Below are positions 27,293 to 35,855 of a stretch of DNA of 41,745 bases, one piece after another. The position numbers and the translations under genes are program-made. Source of the DNA: Sulfurovum sp. 16-42-52 (lineage in GTDB: Bacteria; Campylobacterota; Campylobacteria; Campylobacterales; Sulfurovaceae); the NCBI GenBank assembly GCA_002281755.1, contig NCHB01000011.1, positions 1 through 41,745 of the forward strand, given 5' to 3'. The first letter of the stretch is position 1. Each line of letters begins with the position of its first letter. The notes under the pieces were generated by a model. It saw nothing but the letters and a program-made list of their open reading frames with translations. It ran no database searches and was not told the origin of the DNA.

Positions 27293-28993
27293 TTAGTTAG
27301 AAAGTGGCTTCGCGTTGTTGTCTTTTACCGATATCATACGTTTTTCCGGTACCCTAAATGTAGATTTTCTATTGCCCTCAACAGACTCTTCTATGATTAG
27401 GTCGTACAGATAAATATCATACTTAAAATACGCCAATCCATTCTCTTCATACGCCGTAAAGTAAACCATGTGCACAGGTACTGGTTGTGGAAGATTGATA
27501 GTCGTTGGTTTGTTTGTCGCCAGTATCTGTTGTATTCTGTCATGGCTGTATTGACCACCCGGAGCAAGAAGCAGATCAACAAGATCAAAAGGCTTCTCCA
27601 GTCGTACACAGCCTGAACTGTAGACTTTATATCTTCTGTCTAGCAGTGATTTGTTATCCGTATCGTGCAAGTAAACAGAGTACTTGTTCGGAAACATAAA
27701 TTTGACACGTCCCAGTGCATTGTTTTCACCTGGGAATTGCACAAAACGGTAGGGAACTGCACTGCTGCTATGCTCATATTTATTCAGCATACCTGAAGTG
27801 ACCTGTATTTCATTATTGCCTGAAAAGACGTGTATATTGTTATCTACAAGATAATTAGGGTCTTCTCTTAACACGTGAATCAAGTCTCTTTTGATAAGGT
27901 TGTCTGGAACCGTCCATGTGGGATTGAGTACCATAAAACTCATCACATCATGAAAGAGTGGTGTGGGTCTATCCATGCGTCCTACTACCACCCCTTTTTT
28001 CATGATTTGCTGTCCATTTCGGTAATAACGAAGATTAAAATCAGGAACGTTAATCTCTATATGCTCTGATTCAAATGCTTTGGGGTAGAGTTTGGTTTTA
28101 TCCAGATTGGTGATGATGGACTGTATATTTTCTGAGACGGGCTTGTTCAGATAAAACGTAGTAGCTTCGTCCAAAACGCCTGTTATTTTAAGCAAATAGC
28201 GTTTTTGGTACGTCATCAGAGCTCTTTGAAGTGTTGTATCAAACCGACTGTCTATCGGTGCATTTTTCGGATAGTCGCCTGTTATCTGAAGGTATTGTTT
28301 TGCAGATTCGACGATGTCAGATGAATCACCTATTTTTGAGGGTTTTTTGGTGTATTTTACCTTTGGCAGTTTGTCCATTCTGCGGTAATCTTTGAGCATT
28401 TTGACCAGTTTTTTATAACGATGTTCCATTGGTATCAATGATCGCAGATACGGATAAATGTCACCGTTAACGATGGCAGAAAAAAGCTGCTGCTGATCGG
28501 GAAATCCTTTTGGCTCCATCTCCCATCTTGCGGTGACATCTTCGCTTTGTTTGAGTTTATGCAATTTTTGTTGAACCAAATTCCAGTCCACATCTCCCTG
28601 TACGATGAAGCGAACCAGTCGTACCATCGAGCTGGTAAGGATAATGTCGAGTCTTGCATAGACGCTTGCTTGTTTGGATGGTGCAACTTCACCGCTGTCT
28701 AACATGAAAAAGAGACGAGAGATGGAGGCTCTGTCAAAGGATTTTTCTTTGTAGTTGAACATCGGATCACTCAGTGCCTGTATGAGCTGTGCGGTTTTTT
28801 TCTTGTTGGCATCACCGACCCACAAGGGCTGATACCCTGCTGCAGCGTAGATGCTTGAGATGATCTCTTTGTTTTTACCTTTGATGTGTCCAGGAAGAGA
28901 ACTTTGTATAGAGGCACCAATGGTTTCTACAGAGACCGGCTGAGCCAAAACAGAGGTGAATGCACACAGTAATACTATCAATAATAAACGCAA
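27293..28993 (-). CDS. L,D-transpeptidase, YcbB/LdtD type
   Basis: Periplasmic peptidoglycan cross-linking or trimming enzyme, 566 aa. The signal peptide ends near residue 17 (TSVLAQ). A peptidoglycan-binding-like domain is around 245-285 (DSRFDTTLQRALMTYQK). The YkuD catalytic domain follows, with His443 (YLHDTDN) and nucleophile Cys462 in SSGCVRLEKP. An additional N-terminal scaffold domain covers 30-200, as in E. coli YcbB. The start is a TTG codon (28991-28993), supported by GGAG seven bases upstream and by the signal peptide beginning right there. It is single-gene and convergent with ruvC. Whether it makes 3-3 cross-links or acts as a carboxypeptidase cannot be told. Confidence 0.92.
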   Translation of the reverse strand: MRLLLIVLLCAFTSVLAQPVSVETIGASIQSSLPGHIKGKNKEIISSIYAAAGYQPLWVGDANKKKTAQLIQALSDPMFNYKEKSFDRASISRLFFMLDSGEVAPSKQASVYARLDIILTSSMVRLVRFIVQGDVDWNLVQQKLHKLKQSEDVTARWEMEPKGFPDQQQLFSAIVNGDIYPYLRSLIPMEHRYKKLVKMLKDYRRMDKLPKVKYTKKPSKIGDSSDIVESAKQYLQITGDYPKNAPIDSRFDTTLQRALMTYQKRYLLKITGVLDEATTFYLNKPVSENIQSIITNLDKTKLYPKAFESEHIEINVPDFNLRYYRNGQQIMKKGVVVGRMDRPTPLFHDVMSFMVLNPTWTVPDNLIKRDLIHVLREDPNYLVDNNIHVFSGNNEIQVTSGMLNKYEHSSSAVPYRFVQFPGENNALGRVKFMFPNKYSVYLHDTDNKSLLDRRYKVYSSGCVRLEKPFDLVDLLLAPGGQYSHDRIQQILATNKPTTINLPQPVPVHMVYFTAYEENGLAYFKYDIYLYDLIIEESVEGNRKSTFRVPEKRMISVKDNNAKPLSN

Positions 28994-29088
28994 GAAAATA
29001 CTCCGAAACGATAAAATGTTTTTCGCCCGTATTATAGTTAAATAATGGTAAAAAAAGAAGAGAGGAAAGAGGAAAAGTAAAAGGTTCT

Positions 29089-29110
29089 ACCAAGCCAAAA
29101 GGCTTAGTAA
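29089..29110 (-). terminator. Possible terminator of the small barrel gene
   Basis: AAGCC-AAAA-GGCTT is a 5-bp core stem extended by TAC/GTA across one mismatch. On the minus strand it lies 8 bp after the stop codon and is followed after a few bases by TTTT. Weak. Confidence 0.4.
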
Positions 29111-29118
29111 AAGTGTTC

Positions 29119-29769
29119 TTAGAATTGGTAAGTTACACCGAAGTTAATAGTATCAACTTGAGTAGATACTTCACCATTGTTCGCTATGCCTTTTGTGTCA
29201 TCATAAATGTTAACATAATCAACAAATACTGCTACGTTGTCTGTAAAGAAATAATCTGCACCAAGACCCCATGAGAAACCATCAACACTGTCTGGGCTAA
29301 ATACATATCCTGCAGGAGTGGTAGTTGTGATATCTGCATTAGCATAACCTAATAATGCATAAACATCAAGTGAATCAGTGATTGGGTATTGTGGTTTAAC
29401 ATAAACACCCCATGCATCAATACTTGCATCAGCTGTAACAGCTCCTGTTCCATTGTTGATTGCATATGAGTCTTCTAGACCAATCCAGTATCTACCTTCA
29501 AGAGCGATATACGGGTTAAATTTGTATCCAGCTTGCAACATTACTTCATTAAAGTCATCATCAAAGTTTGTAGTAGCTGTATTACCAAAAGTAGTAGTCT
29601 GAGTAGCTGTAAGCATACCATATCCAAGACCAAGATAGAAGTTACCTGGAGTAGACTCTTCTACCATTGGTGTTTCGATTACTGGTTCAACTGGAGCGAT
29701 ATCTCCACCTGCGATTGCGAATGTGCTCATTGCCAAAACTGCTACGAGTGAAAGGTTGAATTTTTTCAT
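29119..29769 (-). CDS. Small outer-membrane beta-barrel protein (OmpA/OmpW-like)
   Basis: A 216-aa protein with signal peptide (cleavage after FAIA near residue 20), a mature start GGDIAPVEPV, an acidic Pro/Glu linker to about residue 42, and then about eight amphipathic strands (NFYLGLGYGML, VMLQAGYKF, GVYVKPQY, FSWGLGADYFF, VDTINFGVTYQF) ending in Phe. This is the 8-stranded barrel pattern of PF13505-type OmpA-like proteins. There is no peptidoglycan-binding OmpA C-domain. The gene has a near-consensus sigma-70 promoter and is a single gene, suggesting high expression. Function is probably structural or surface contact; specific ligand unknown. Confidence 0.88.
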   Translation of the reverse strand: MKKFNLSLVAVLAMSTFAIAGGDIAPVEPVIETPMVEESTPGNFYLGLGYGMLTATQTTTFGNTATTNFDDDFNEVMLQAGYKFNPYIALEGRYWIGLEDSYAINNGTGAVTADASIDAWGVYVKPQYPITDSLDVYALLGYANADITTTTPAGYVFSPDSVDGFSWGLGADYFFTDNVAVFVDYVNIYDDTKGIANNGEVSTQVDTINFGVTYQF

Positions 29770-29808
29770 GTTTGTTTCCTTGTGTTTGTATTTTTATAAC
29801 TCACCGCT

Positions 29809-29838
29809 ACTATAGCATACTTTTTTCATCAATGTCAA
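29809..29838 (-). promoter_or_regulatory. Sigma-70 promoter of the small barrel gene
   Basis: On the minus strand TTGACA (29833-29838) and TATAGT (29809-29814) are separated by 18 bp and lie about 40 bp upstream of the start codon. This is one of two promoters in the window with a consensus -35. Confidence 0.75.
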
Positions 29839-29893
29839 GAGTAATTAACAAAAAGTAAATGTTTTTTGATATTTTCGTTAGTGCTTGATTAAT

Positions 29894-30736
29894 TTATGCC
29901 ATCGTTTTGTATTTTTTGTCGATGAGTTTGAGGTATTTGAGTGGGGTGACTTCTTTCATCGCTTCAGCTAGCCACTGTATCTGAAACCACGCCGCACCGG
30001 AGTCTCTGAGGTCAAAATAGTTTTTGAGACTTCGGATGTTAAAGGTAACCACCATGTCTACTTTCCAGTTATCTGTCACGATGTGTTTAAATCCATCCCC
30101 TACATTTCTTTTTTTCTTCCCGTTTTGCAAAGCGGTAAAAAGTGCAGAGGCATCTTGTTTGTAGCTTTCTATATAAGGCAAAGAAGATTTGGCTACGGCA
30201 TTATTTAGGAAGTCAACATCTTTTTGGTACTGAAAAGTGAGCTTGTCGTAAATGGATCTGATCTCGATAGAGAGATACTCCCTGTCTGTGATGACAAAAA
30301 GATTTAAAGAAAGCAGTGTTTCAAAAAAGAAGCCAAAACCATCGTCATCTTGCAGTGAAGCAACAAAGGCATTGATAACGCTTGACATGGTGTATCGGGT
30401 GCTTCTTACAGAGATGGCTTGCAGTCTGTGTCTGGCGTGTTCTTGTAGTACGCCACGCGATGTTCCCTGTATGAGGTAACTAAGCGTTGCATGTTCGATG
30501 ATGGAGTGATGGTGGTGTACCCATGCAAGATTGGAAAGCAAATCAGAGTCGTCTATGGCGTTAATGGCTTGTGTATCTAGGGTGTTCATCGCTTCTTTGA
30601 TACAGGCATTTTCAGAGTTTTCAAAGCTATCATAACAGGTTCGTGCAGCGATTTCTGCCACACCCAGACCACTGTGCTGCAGAAGCGTTACTTTTGGCTT
30701 TTCGTATGTTATATGATACATTTCAATGGTTTGCAT
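29894..30736 (-). CDS. thyX: Flavin-dependent thymidylate synthase
   Basis: Makes dTMP from dUMP with FAD and methylene-tetrahydrofolate; replaces ThyA in most Campylobacterota. The hallmark RHR-x7-S motif is at residues 102-112 (RHRLQAISVRS). The long histidine run HHHHSIIEHATL near 74-86 is also typical. 280 aa, somewhat longer than the ~220-aa minimal form through an insert around 125-200. An AGGGTGA ribosome site precedes the ATG. It is divergent from dgt, and the two -10 boxes overlap. Confidence 0.96.
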   Translation of the reverse strand: MQTIEMYHITYEKPKVTLLQHSGLGVAEIAARTCYDSFENSENACIKEAMNTLDTQAINAIDDSDLLSNLAWVHHHHSIIEHATLSYLIQGTSRGVLQEHARHRLQAISVRSTRYTMSSVINAFVASLQDDDGFGFFFETLLSLNLFVITDREYLSIEIRSIYDKLTFQYQKDVDFLNNAVAKSSLPYIESYKQDASALFTALQNGKKKRNVGDGFKHIVTDNWKVDMVVTFNIRSLKNYFDLRDSGAAWFQIQWLAEAMKEVTPLKYLKLIDKKYKTMA

Positions 30737-30760
30737 GATTCACCCTGATAACTATTTTGC

Positions 30761-30770
30761 TACAATTATA
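30761..30770. promoter_or_regulatory. Overlapping divergent -10 boxes of thyX and dgt
   Basis: On the plus strand TACAAT (30761-30766, with TGC before it, an extended -10) points to dgt. On the minus strand TATAAT (30765-30770) points to thyX. The boxes share two bases, so polymerase could occupy only one at a time. Confidence 0.65.
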
Positions 30771-30800
30771 GCTTTAGCACCATTAACTTAAAGGCACACG

Positions 30801-31904
30801 ATGCAACCCAGTGAAAGATTTTTTGATTTTGAAGAGGATTTTAGAGATCCGTATGCCAGAGACAGAGACAGGGTACTGCACTGTTCTTCGTTTAGACGCT
30901 TGGAGTATAAAACGCAAGTCTTTTTAAACCATGAAGGAGACTACTTTCGTACGCGTCTTACGCATTCCTTGGAAGTCTCTCAGATAGCACGTACCCTTGC
31001 ACGGATGTTACAACTCAATGAAACGTTGGCTGAAGTCATCGCCCTCTCCCATGATTTGGGTCATACACCTTTTGGTCATGTGGGGGGAGATGAACTTGAT
31101 AGATTGTTGAGGGAAGACGGAAGAGCTTTGGGGTTTGAGCATAATTTTCAGTCTTTTCGGGTTTTAACCAAATTGGAAAAACGCTATAAAGATTTTGAGG
31201 GTCTCAACCTTACGTTTGCGACATTGGAGGGTGTGTTAAAACATTCGTATCCGTATCAAAAACCATTTTTAGCAGGCATCCATGAAGGGTTTGCGCTCCA
31301 TAAACATCCATCACTTGAAGCGATGGTGGTAGATCATGCCGATGAGATTGCCTATACTTCACACGATATAGATGACGGGATCAAGTATGGGCTTATCTCT
31401 TTTGATGATCTGCTTGAGGACGCGTTGTGTCTGAGAGTGGATGAGCGGGTACAGCAAGAGGGTATTCAAAGGGGTGATGCTTTGTATCGTCATCGTTTTG
31501 TGGCTGGACTCATCAAGTTGTTAGTGGAAGATTTTATTGAAAATTCAAAAGAGGGTGCTCAGCGCTTTAGAAAAGAAGTTCCTCTATGTGCCACCTTGGA
31601 TGCAGCAGAAAAACTGCCCATGGGTTTTTCCAAAGAGAGTGCCACTGCGCTTAAAAAACTCAAAAAACGTCTTATGGATAAACTCTACAGACATCAAAAG
31701 ATAGCACGTAAGATGTATGCAGGTAAACAATGCATTAAAGGACTCTATACCGCTTTTAGGGAAGACAAAGACCTTTTGCCTCCGTACCAAAAAGCGTTAT
31801 TTTCGGTACGCAAAGAGGAGCGGGTGATTGCAGATTATATTGCCGCGATGACGGATCGTTATGCGGTGAAAACCTATCATGAGATTTATGGATTTGGTTT
31901 ATAA
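30801..31904 (+). CDS. dgt: Deoxyguanosinetriphosphate triphosphohydrolase-like protein
   Basis: HD-domain dNTPase, 367 aa, that splits a dNTP into the nucleoside and triphosphate. The metal-binding histidines and aspartates are in RLTHSLEVSQIAR (near residue 53), ALSHDLGHTPFGH (near 83-96) and VDHADEIAYTSHDIDDGI (near 177-194). The opening 'RDRDRVLHCSSFRRLEYKTQV' region is family-typical. It is of the shorter dGTPase-like type rather than the 500-aa E. coli Dgt, so the true substrate range may be broader. An AAAGG ribosome site precedes the ATG. Divergent with thyX across a 64-bp gap, both acting on dNTP pools. Confidence 0.93.
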   Translation: MQPSERFFDFEEDFRDPYARDRDRVLHCSSFRRLEYKTQVFLNHEGDYFRTRLTHSLEVSQIARTLARMLQLNETLAEVIALSHDLGHTPFGHVGGDELDRLLREDGRALGFEHNFQSFRVLTKLEKRYKDFEGLNLTFATLEGVLKHSYPYQKPFLAGIHEGFALHKHPSLEAMVVDHADEIAYTSHDIDDGIKYGLISFDDLLEDALCLRVDERVQQEGIQRGDALYRHRFVAGLIKLLVEDFIENSKEGAQRFRKEVPLCATLDAAEKLPMGFSKESATALKKLKKRLMDKLYRHQKIARKMYAGKQCIKGLYTAFREDKDLLPPYQKALFSVRKEERVIADYIAAMTDRYAVKTYHEIYGFGL

Positions 31905-31928
31905 ATCTTCTATATAGTAAGAGTGGGG

Positions 31929-31934
31929 TATAAT
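31929..31934 (+). promoter_or_regulatory. -10 box of the typA promoter
   Basis: TATAAT in GGGGTATAATACG, 59 bp before the typA start and just after dgt. No matching -35. Confidence 0.6.
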
Positions 31935-31993
31935 ACGCGAAAAATTACGCGGGCTCTACCTTTTTTGGAGGGGCTCACTACTTAGGATGTACT

Positions 31994-33811
31994 ATGCAAA
32001 AGATTAAAAATATCGCCGTTATCGCGCACGTTGACCACGGTAAAACCACACTCGTAGACCAGCTTCTTCAACAATCAGGTACGTATGCAGCGCACCAAGA
32101 GGTACAAGAAAGAGCCATGGACAGCAATGCCATTGAGAAAGAAAGAGGGATTACGATTCTTTCTAAAAATACAGCGATTACCTATGGCGATCACAAAATT
32201 AATATCATCGACACTCCGGGTCACGCCGATTTTGGTGGTGAAGTAGAGCGTGTATTGAAGATGGTTGACGGTGTACTTCTTTTGGTCGATGCACAAGAAG
32301 GTGTTATGCCACAAACCAAATTCGTTTTGAAAAAAGCGATTGGGTTTGGTCTCATTCCTGTAGTGGTTATCAACAAAATCGACAAAGACGGTGCAGATGC
32401 AGAAAGAGTACTTGATGAAGTATTTGACCTTTTGGTTGCCCTTGATGCCAATGAAGAACAACTTGAATTTCCTGTTCTTTATGCAGCTGCTAGAGACGGG
32501 TATGCAAAATGGGAAATGGAAGATGAAAACATCGATATGGGACCATTATTTGATGCTATTTTAACGAAAGTGCCTTACCCAGTTGGTTCACCTGATGCGG
32601 ATACACAAGCGCAGGTCTTTACGTTAGACAGCGATAACTTTGTAGGGCGTATCGGAATTACGCGTATCTTTAACGGTAAGGTAAAAAAAGGTGATGAGTA
32701 TCTACTGGTTAAAGCCTCTGGCGAAAAAACAAAAAGCCGTGTCTCTAAACTGATTGGATTTAAAGGGCTTGATCGTATCGAGATTCAGGAAGCAGAAGCA
32801 GGTGATATCGTGGCTATTGCCGGATTTAGCGACATCGATGTAGGTGACTCTATCTGTGATAAAAGCAATCCTGTAGCGCTTGACCCGATGCACGTAGAAG
32901 AGCCTACACTTTCAGTTGTCATGTCAGTCAACAACGGACCTTTGGCGGGACAAGAAGGTAAGCACGTAACTTCAAACAAGATTGCAGAAAGACTGGCTAA
33001 AGAGATGGAAACCAACATCGCGATGCGTATGGAGCCGATGGGTGATGCATCCTTTTTGGTTTCAGGTCGTGGTGAACTTCAGATCGGTATCTTGGCAGAG
33101 AACATGAGAAGAGAAGGGTTTGAGTTCCTTCTTGCGCGTCCGCAGGTTGTGGTAAAAGAAGAAAATGGTGTAAAAATGGAACCATTTGAGCACTTGGTTG
33201 TGGATGTACCTGAAGAGTTCCAAGGTGTTGCCATTGAAAAACTGGGAAAAAGAAAAGCAAACATGACATCACTTGCTCCAATGCCAGATGGTACAGTAAG
33301 ACTTGAGTTTGAAATCCCTGCACGTGGACTTATCGGGTTTAGAAACGAGTTTTTGACAGATACTAAAGGTGAAGGTATTATGAACCACTCTTATTTGGAA
33401 TATAGACCTTACTCAGGTACGGTTGAGAGTAGAACGGCTGGTGCATTGGTCTCTATGGATACCGGTGAAGCAGTTGCCTTTTCCATCTTTAACCTTCAGT
33501 CAAGAGGTGTCATGTTCATCAACCCACAAGATAAAGTCTATAGCGGTATGGTTATCGGTGAATCTGCTAGACCGGGAGACCTTGATGTGAACCCACTTAA
33601 AGGAAAACAACTTTCTAACATGAGAACCTCAGGTGCGGATGAAGCCATTAAGCTCATTACACCAAGACCGGTTACACTCGAATCGGCAATGGAATGGATA
33701 GAAGATGATGAGCTCATCGAAGTAACGCCAATTTCTATCAGAATTCGTAAACGATCACTTGATGAGAATGAGAGAAAAAGACTAGCAAGAGACAAGAAAA
33801 ACTCTAAATAA
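31994..33811 (+). CDS. typA: Ribosome-associated GTPase TypA/BipA
   Basis: Translational GTPase of the EF-G/LepA class that acts on the ribosome in stress and assembly; 605 aa. The G motifs are [10 protein letters not shown] near residue 10, the switch [13 protein letters not shown] near 72 and NKID near 128. A TypA-specific C-terminal domain follows the EF-G-like domains III and V (for example '[18 protein letters not shown]'). Complete. The start has a GGAT ribosome site. It is single-gene, with a structured region and a heptamer repeat downstream. Confidence 0.97.
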   Translation: MQKIKNIAVIAHVDHGKTTLVDQLLQQSGTYAAHQEVQERAMDSNAIEKERGITILSKNTAITYGDHKINIIDTPGHADFGGEVERVLKMVDGVLLLVDAQEGVMPQTKFVLKKAIGFGLIPVVVINKIDKDGADAERVLDEVFDLLVALDANEEQLEFPVLYAAARDGYAKWEMEDENIDMGPLFDAILTKVPYPVGSPDADTQAQVFTLDSDNFVGRIGITRIFNGKVKKGDEYLLVKASGEKTKSRVSKLIGFKGLDRIEIQEAEAGDIVAIAGFSDIDVGDSICDKSNPVALDPMHVEEPTLSVVMSVNNGPLAGQEGKHVTSNKIAERLAKEMETNIAMRMEPMGDASFLVSGRGELQIGILAENMRREGFEFLLARPQVVVKEENGVKMEPFEHLVVDVPEEFQGVAIEKLGKRKANMTSLAPMPDGTVRLEFEIPARGLIGFRNEFLTDTKGEGIMNHSYLEYRPYSGTVESRTAGALVSMDTGEAVAFSIFNLQSRGVMFINPQDKVYSGMVIGESARPGDLDVNPLKGKQLSNMRTSGADEAIKLITPRPVTLESAMEWIEDDELIEVTPISIRIRKRSLDENERKRLARDKKNSK

Positions 33812-33844
33812 AAATAGTTCTTTTATTTCACTGTATCTTCGGCT

Positions 33845-33883
33845 GAATGGGCTCGTTCCATTCGGTCACTTACTACCAGTAAG
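33845..33883. repeat. Two adjacent hairpins downstream of typA
   Basis: GAATGG-GCTCGTT-CCATTC (33845-33863) is followed by CTTACT-ACC-AGTAAG (33869-33883). ATTTCACT also occurs on each side (33824 and 33891). No T-run follows. May be typA mRNA 3' structure or a small repeat unit. Confidence 0.5.
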
Positions 33884-33950
33884 CTCTCTCATTTCACTAA
33901 CACCCCTTCAACCAAACCTACAGCAAACTAAAAGACTATTTGAGTAAAAA

Positions 33951-34013
33951 TTTCTAATTTCTAATTTCTAATTTCTAATTTCTAATTTCTAATTTCTAAT
34001 TTCTAATTTCTAA
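33951..34013. repeat. Nine tandem copies of the heptamer TTTCTAA
   Basis: TTTCTAA is repeated nine times without a mismatch. The convergent flavoprotein gene ends inside it: its last two codons and stop (AGA-AAT-TAG on the minus strand) come from the repeat. Because the unit is not a multiple of three but the stop lies in the first units, copy number changes should not alter the protein. Confidence 0.95.
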
Positions 34014-35214
34014 TTCCTGCCCGCATTCCACTCACCCAAGCAAAGTGAAAATTAAATCCGCCTCTGTCGCCGTCAACATCGAGTATCTCTCCTGCGAAGT
34101 AAAGATTGGGTACAAGGTTTGACTCCATCGTTAGGGGGTTTACTTCTTCTGTGTTGATGCCGCCTGTGGATACTTCTGCGCCTTCAAAGCCTTTGGTTTC
34201 GGAGATGGTCAGTTTGAGATGTTTAATGGTATGTACCAGTTTGTTTATCTCTTTTCTGTCAAGGTCGCTTTCTGCTTTTGCTTTGCATTTGGATTGCTCC
34301 ACTATGACAGGTATGAGCTTTTTATGCAGGACACCTTGAAGCCAAAGTATGATGGGTTTTTCACTATTGCTTTTGATACGATCTAAAAGCAGATTACTGA
34401 GTCTTTCTTTGCTGAATGCGGGCATGAGATCTAGGCTTAGTTCACAGTAGTCAAAGCTTGCTAGTCTGGTGCTAACTTCACGGCTCAAGTCAAGTATCGC
34501 CAACCCGCTGATGCCATAAGTTGTAAAAAGCAGGTCACCTTTTTTTTCTGTTATCTGTTCGCCGTTGGCATAGAGTGTTGCAACCCCTGCTACTTTTACG
34601 CCTGCACAATTTTTCACCCAGCTTTCCTCTGAGCAGAGTTGCACCAAAGAAGGATGACGCGGGATGAGTGTGTGTCCCATTTTGGTGGCAAAGGCGTAGC
34701 CAGAGTTAGAACCACCTAGTTGTGGTGCAGCGGGTGAACCTGAAGCGAGTATTAGTTTGTGGCTGCTGTACGTACCTTGCCTGGTTTCAACAGTAAACGT
34801 ATCTGTATTTTTTGCCAAAGCAGTGACGGCAGCGTCGCAGAGTATCTGCACGCCTATTCTTTTTGCCTCATATTCAAGCAGTTCAACGACAGAGCTTGCT
34901 TGTAAGGAGAGGGGGAACATTTTGCCGTCTTTACCTTCTGTGAACTCAAGCCCTATGGAGGTGAAAAATGGTTCTACAGTCTCAAATCCATAGCCTTGCA
35001 GTACTTTTTCTATAAAGTCGGGATTGTGTCCATGAAAGCGGTTTGTTTGGATGTATCGGTTGGTGATGTTGCACTTTCCATTGCCTGAGACTAAGATTTT
35101 TTTGCCTATTTTGGTATTTTGCTCAAGCAGTATCACACTATGCCCAGCCCTTCCTGCTACGATAGAAGCCATAAGCCCTGCAGCGCCTGCCCCCACAATG
35201 ATGATATCTGCCAT
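34003..35214 (-). CDS. NAD(P)/FAD-dependent oxidoreductase, HI0933/YhiN/BaiN family
   Basis: Flavoprotein of 403 aa. The N-terminal dinucleotide-binding motif is IIIVGAGAAGLMAS (residues 4-17). The family signature 'KKILVSGNGKCNITN' is near 39-53, and the C-terminal FAD motif is 'GEILDVDGDRGGFNFHFAWVSG' near 373-395 in two parts. The exact reaction is unknown for most members; they are usually annotated as aminoacetone oxidase or putative flavoproteins. The C-terminus runs into the heptamer repeat. An AAAGGAT ribosome site precedes the ATG; the gene diverges from the 104-aa thiamine-binding-type gene. Confidence 0.92.
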   Translation of the reverse strand: MADIIIVGAGAAGLMASIVAGRAGHSVILLEQNTKIGKKILVSGNGKCNITNRYIQTNRFHGHNPDFIEKVLQGYGFETVEPFFTSIGLEFTEGKDGKMFPLSLQASSVVELLEYEAKRIGVQILCDAAVTALAKNTDTFTVETRQGTYSSHKLILASGSPAAPQLGGSNSGYAFATKMGHTLIPRHPSLVQLCSEESWVKNCAGVKVAGVATLYANGEQITEKKGDLLFTTYGISGLAILDLSREVSTRLASFDYCELSLDLMPAFSKERLSNLLLDRIKSNSEKPIILWLQGVLHKKLIPVIVEQSKCKAKAESDLDRKEINKLVHTIKHLKLTISETKGFEGAEVSTGGINTEEVNPLTMESNLVPNLYFAGEILDVDGDRGGFNFHFAWVSGMRAGIRN

Positions 35215-35235
35215 TTTTATCCTTTTGTGTGGCGA

Positions 35236-35259
35236 ATTATAACCTATAATCTGTTATAA
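35236..35259. promoter_or_regulatory. Divergent promoter region with a 7-bp inverted repeat
   Basis: TATAAT on the minus strand (35236-35241) points to the flavoprotein gene and TATAAT on the plus strand (35245-35250) to the 104-aa gene. TTATAAC (35237) and GTTATAA (35253) form an inverted repeat over both boxes. Confidence 0.5.
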
Positions 35260-35283
35260 CATCAAAAATACCAAAGGATAATC

Positions 35284-35598
35284 ATGAGTGCATTAGTCGA
35301 ATTTTCAATGTTCCCCACAGAAAAAACCCAAAGCAAAAGCGAGTTTGTTGCACGCGTATTGGATATCGTAGACAAAAGCGGATTGGCATATCAGCTGACG
35401 CCCATGGGCACCATCATAGAAGGTGAAACCGTTGAAGAAGTGTTAGCGGTTATCAACCAAGCCTATGAGGAGCTTCAAAAAGACTGTGGTCGTGTCTATA
35501 GTTCTATAAAAATTGATTGGCGTGAAGGTCCAGTCGGTAGATTGGGCAACAAAGTCAGTGCAGTGGAAGAGAAACTAGGGCGCAAACTCAACAGCTAA
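35284..35598 (+). CDS. Thiamine-binding-type protein, MTH1187/YkoF family (UPF0045)
   Basis: A 104-aa protein with the family start 'MSALVEFSMFP' and the conserved core YQLTPMGTIIEGE around residues 36-50, followed by a helix-strand half ending in 'SSIKIDWREG'. MTH1187/YkoF members fold like ACT domains and some bind thiamine or hydroxymethylpyrimidine. No thiamine genes are adjacent, so the role is open. The ATG follows AAAGGAT. It has a divergent promoter shared with the flavoprotein gene. Confidence 0.85.
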   Translation: MSALVEFSMFPTEKTQSKSEFVARVLDIVDKSGLAYQLTPMGTIIEGETVEEVLAVINQAYEELQKDCGRVYSSIKIDWREGPVGRLGNKVSAVEEKLGRKLNS

Positions 35599-35605
35599 AC
35601 TTAGT

Positions 35606-35611
35606 TATAAT
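35606..35611 (+). promoter_or_regulatory. -10 box before the small membrane gene and purM
   Basis: TATAAT in GTTATAATACG, 8 bp after the previous stop and 29 bp before the next ATG. Confidence 0.5.
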
Positions 35612-35639
35612 ACGCCTAATTTTTTAGTAAGGATTATTG

Positions 35640-35855
35640 ATGTGTGCTGAAAAGATACAACGTATTATACAGGCAAGTATACTTGGTATTATCATGGGAT
35701 TGGCTGGTTCAGGCATGATAGCAGCAGCATTTATTTTGCAATTTCTAATGATGATTTTGTTGGTTGTTGCAGGCCTCACCGGATTTTGTCCAGGATTAAT
35801 CATACTTAAAAAAATATTCCCCGCATGCCAATGTGAAGAGAAGGATGAACAATAA
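35640..35855 (+). CDS. Small membrane protein, DUF2892-like
   Basis: A 71-aa protein from ATG 35640; a TTG just before it (35637) is also in frame, but AAGGA sits at the right distance (6 nt) for the ATG. Two hydrophobic helices lie at about 10-33 and 34-50, and the C-terminal part has a 'GFCPGLIILKKIFPAC' motif. DUF2892 proteins (YgaP-type membrane tails) share GFCP-like sequences. The two C-terminal cysteines (CQC) could bind metal. Its stop codon overlaps the purM start by one base, so the two are translationally coupled, although no functional link is known. Confidence 0.75.
   Translation: MCAEKIQRIIQASILGIIMGLAGSGMIAAAFILQFLMMILLVVAGLTGFCPGLIILKKIFPACQCEEKDEQ

Noticed and set aside
33951-34013. 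CRISPR-like array
   Set aside because: The units are 7 bp with no spacers, and no cas gene is present; it is a simple tandem repeat.
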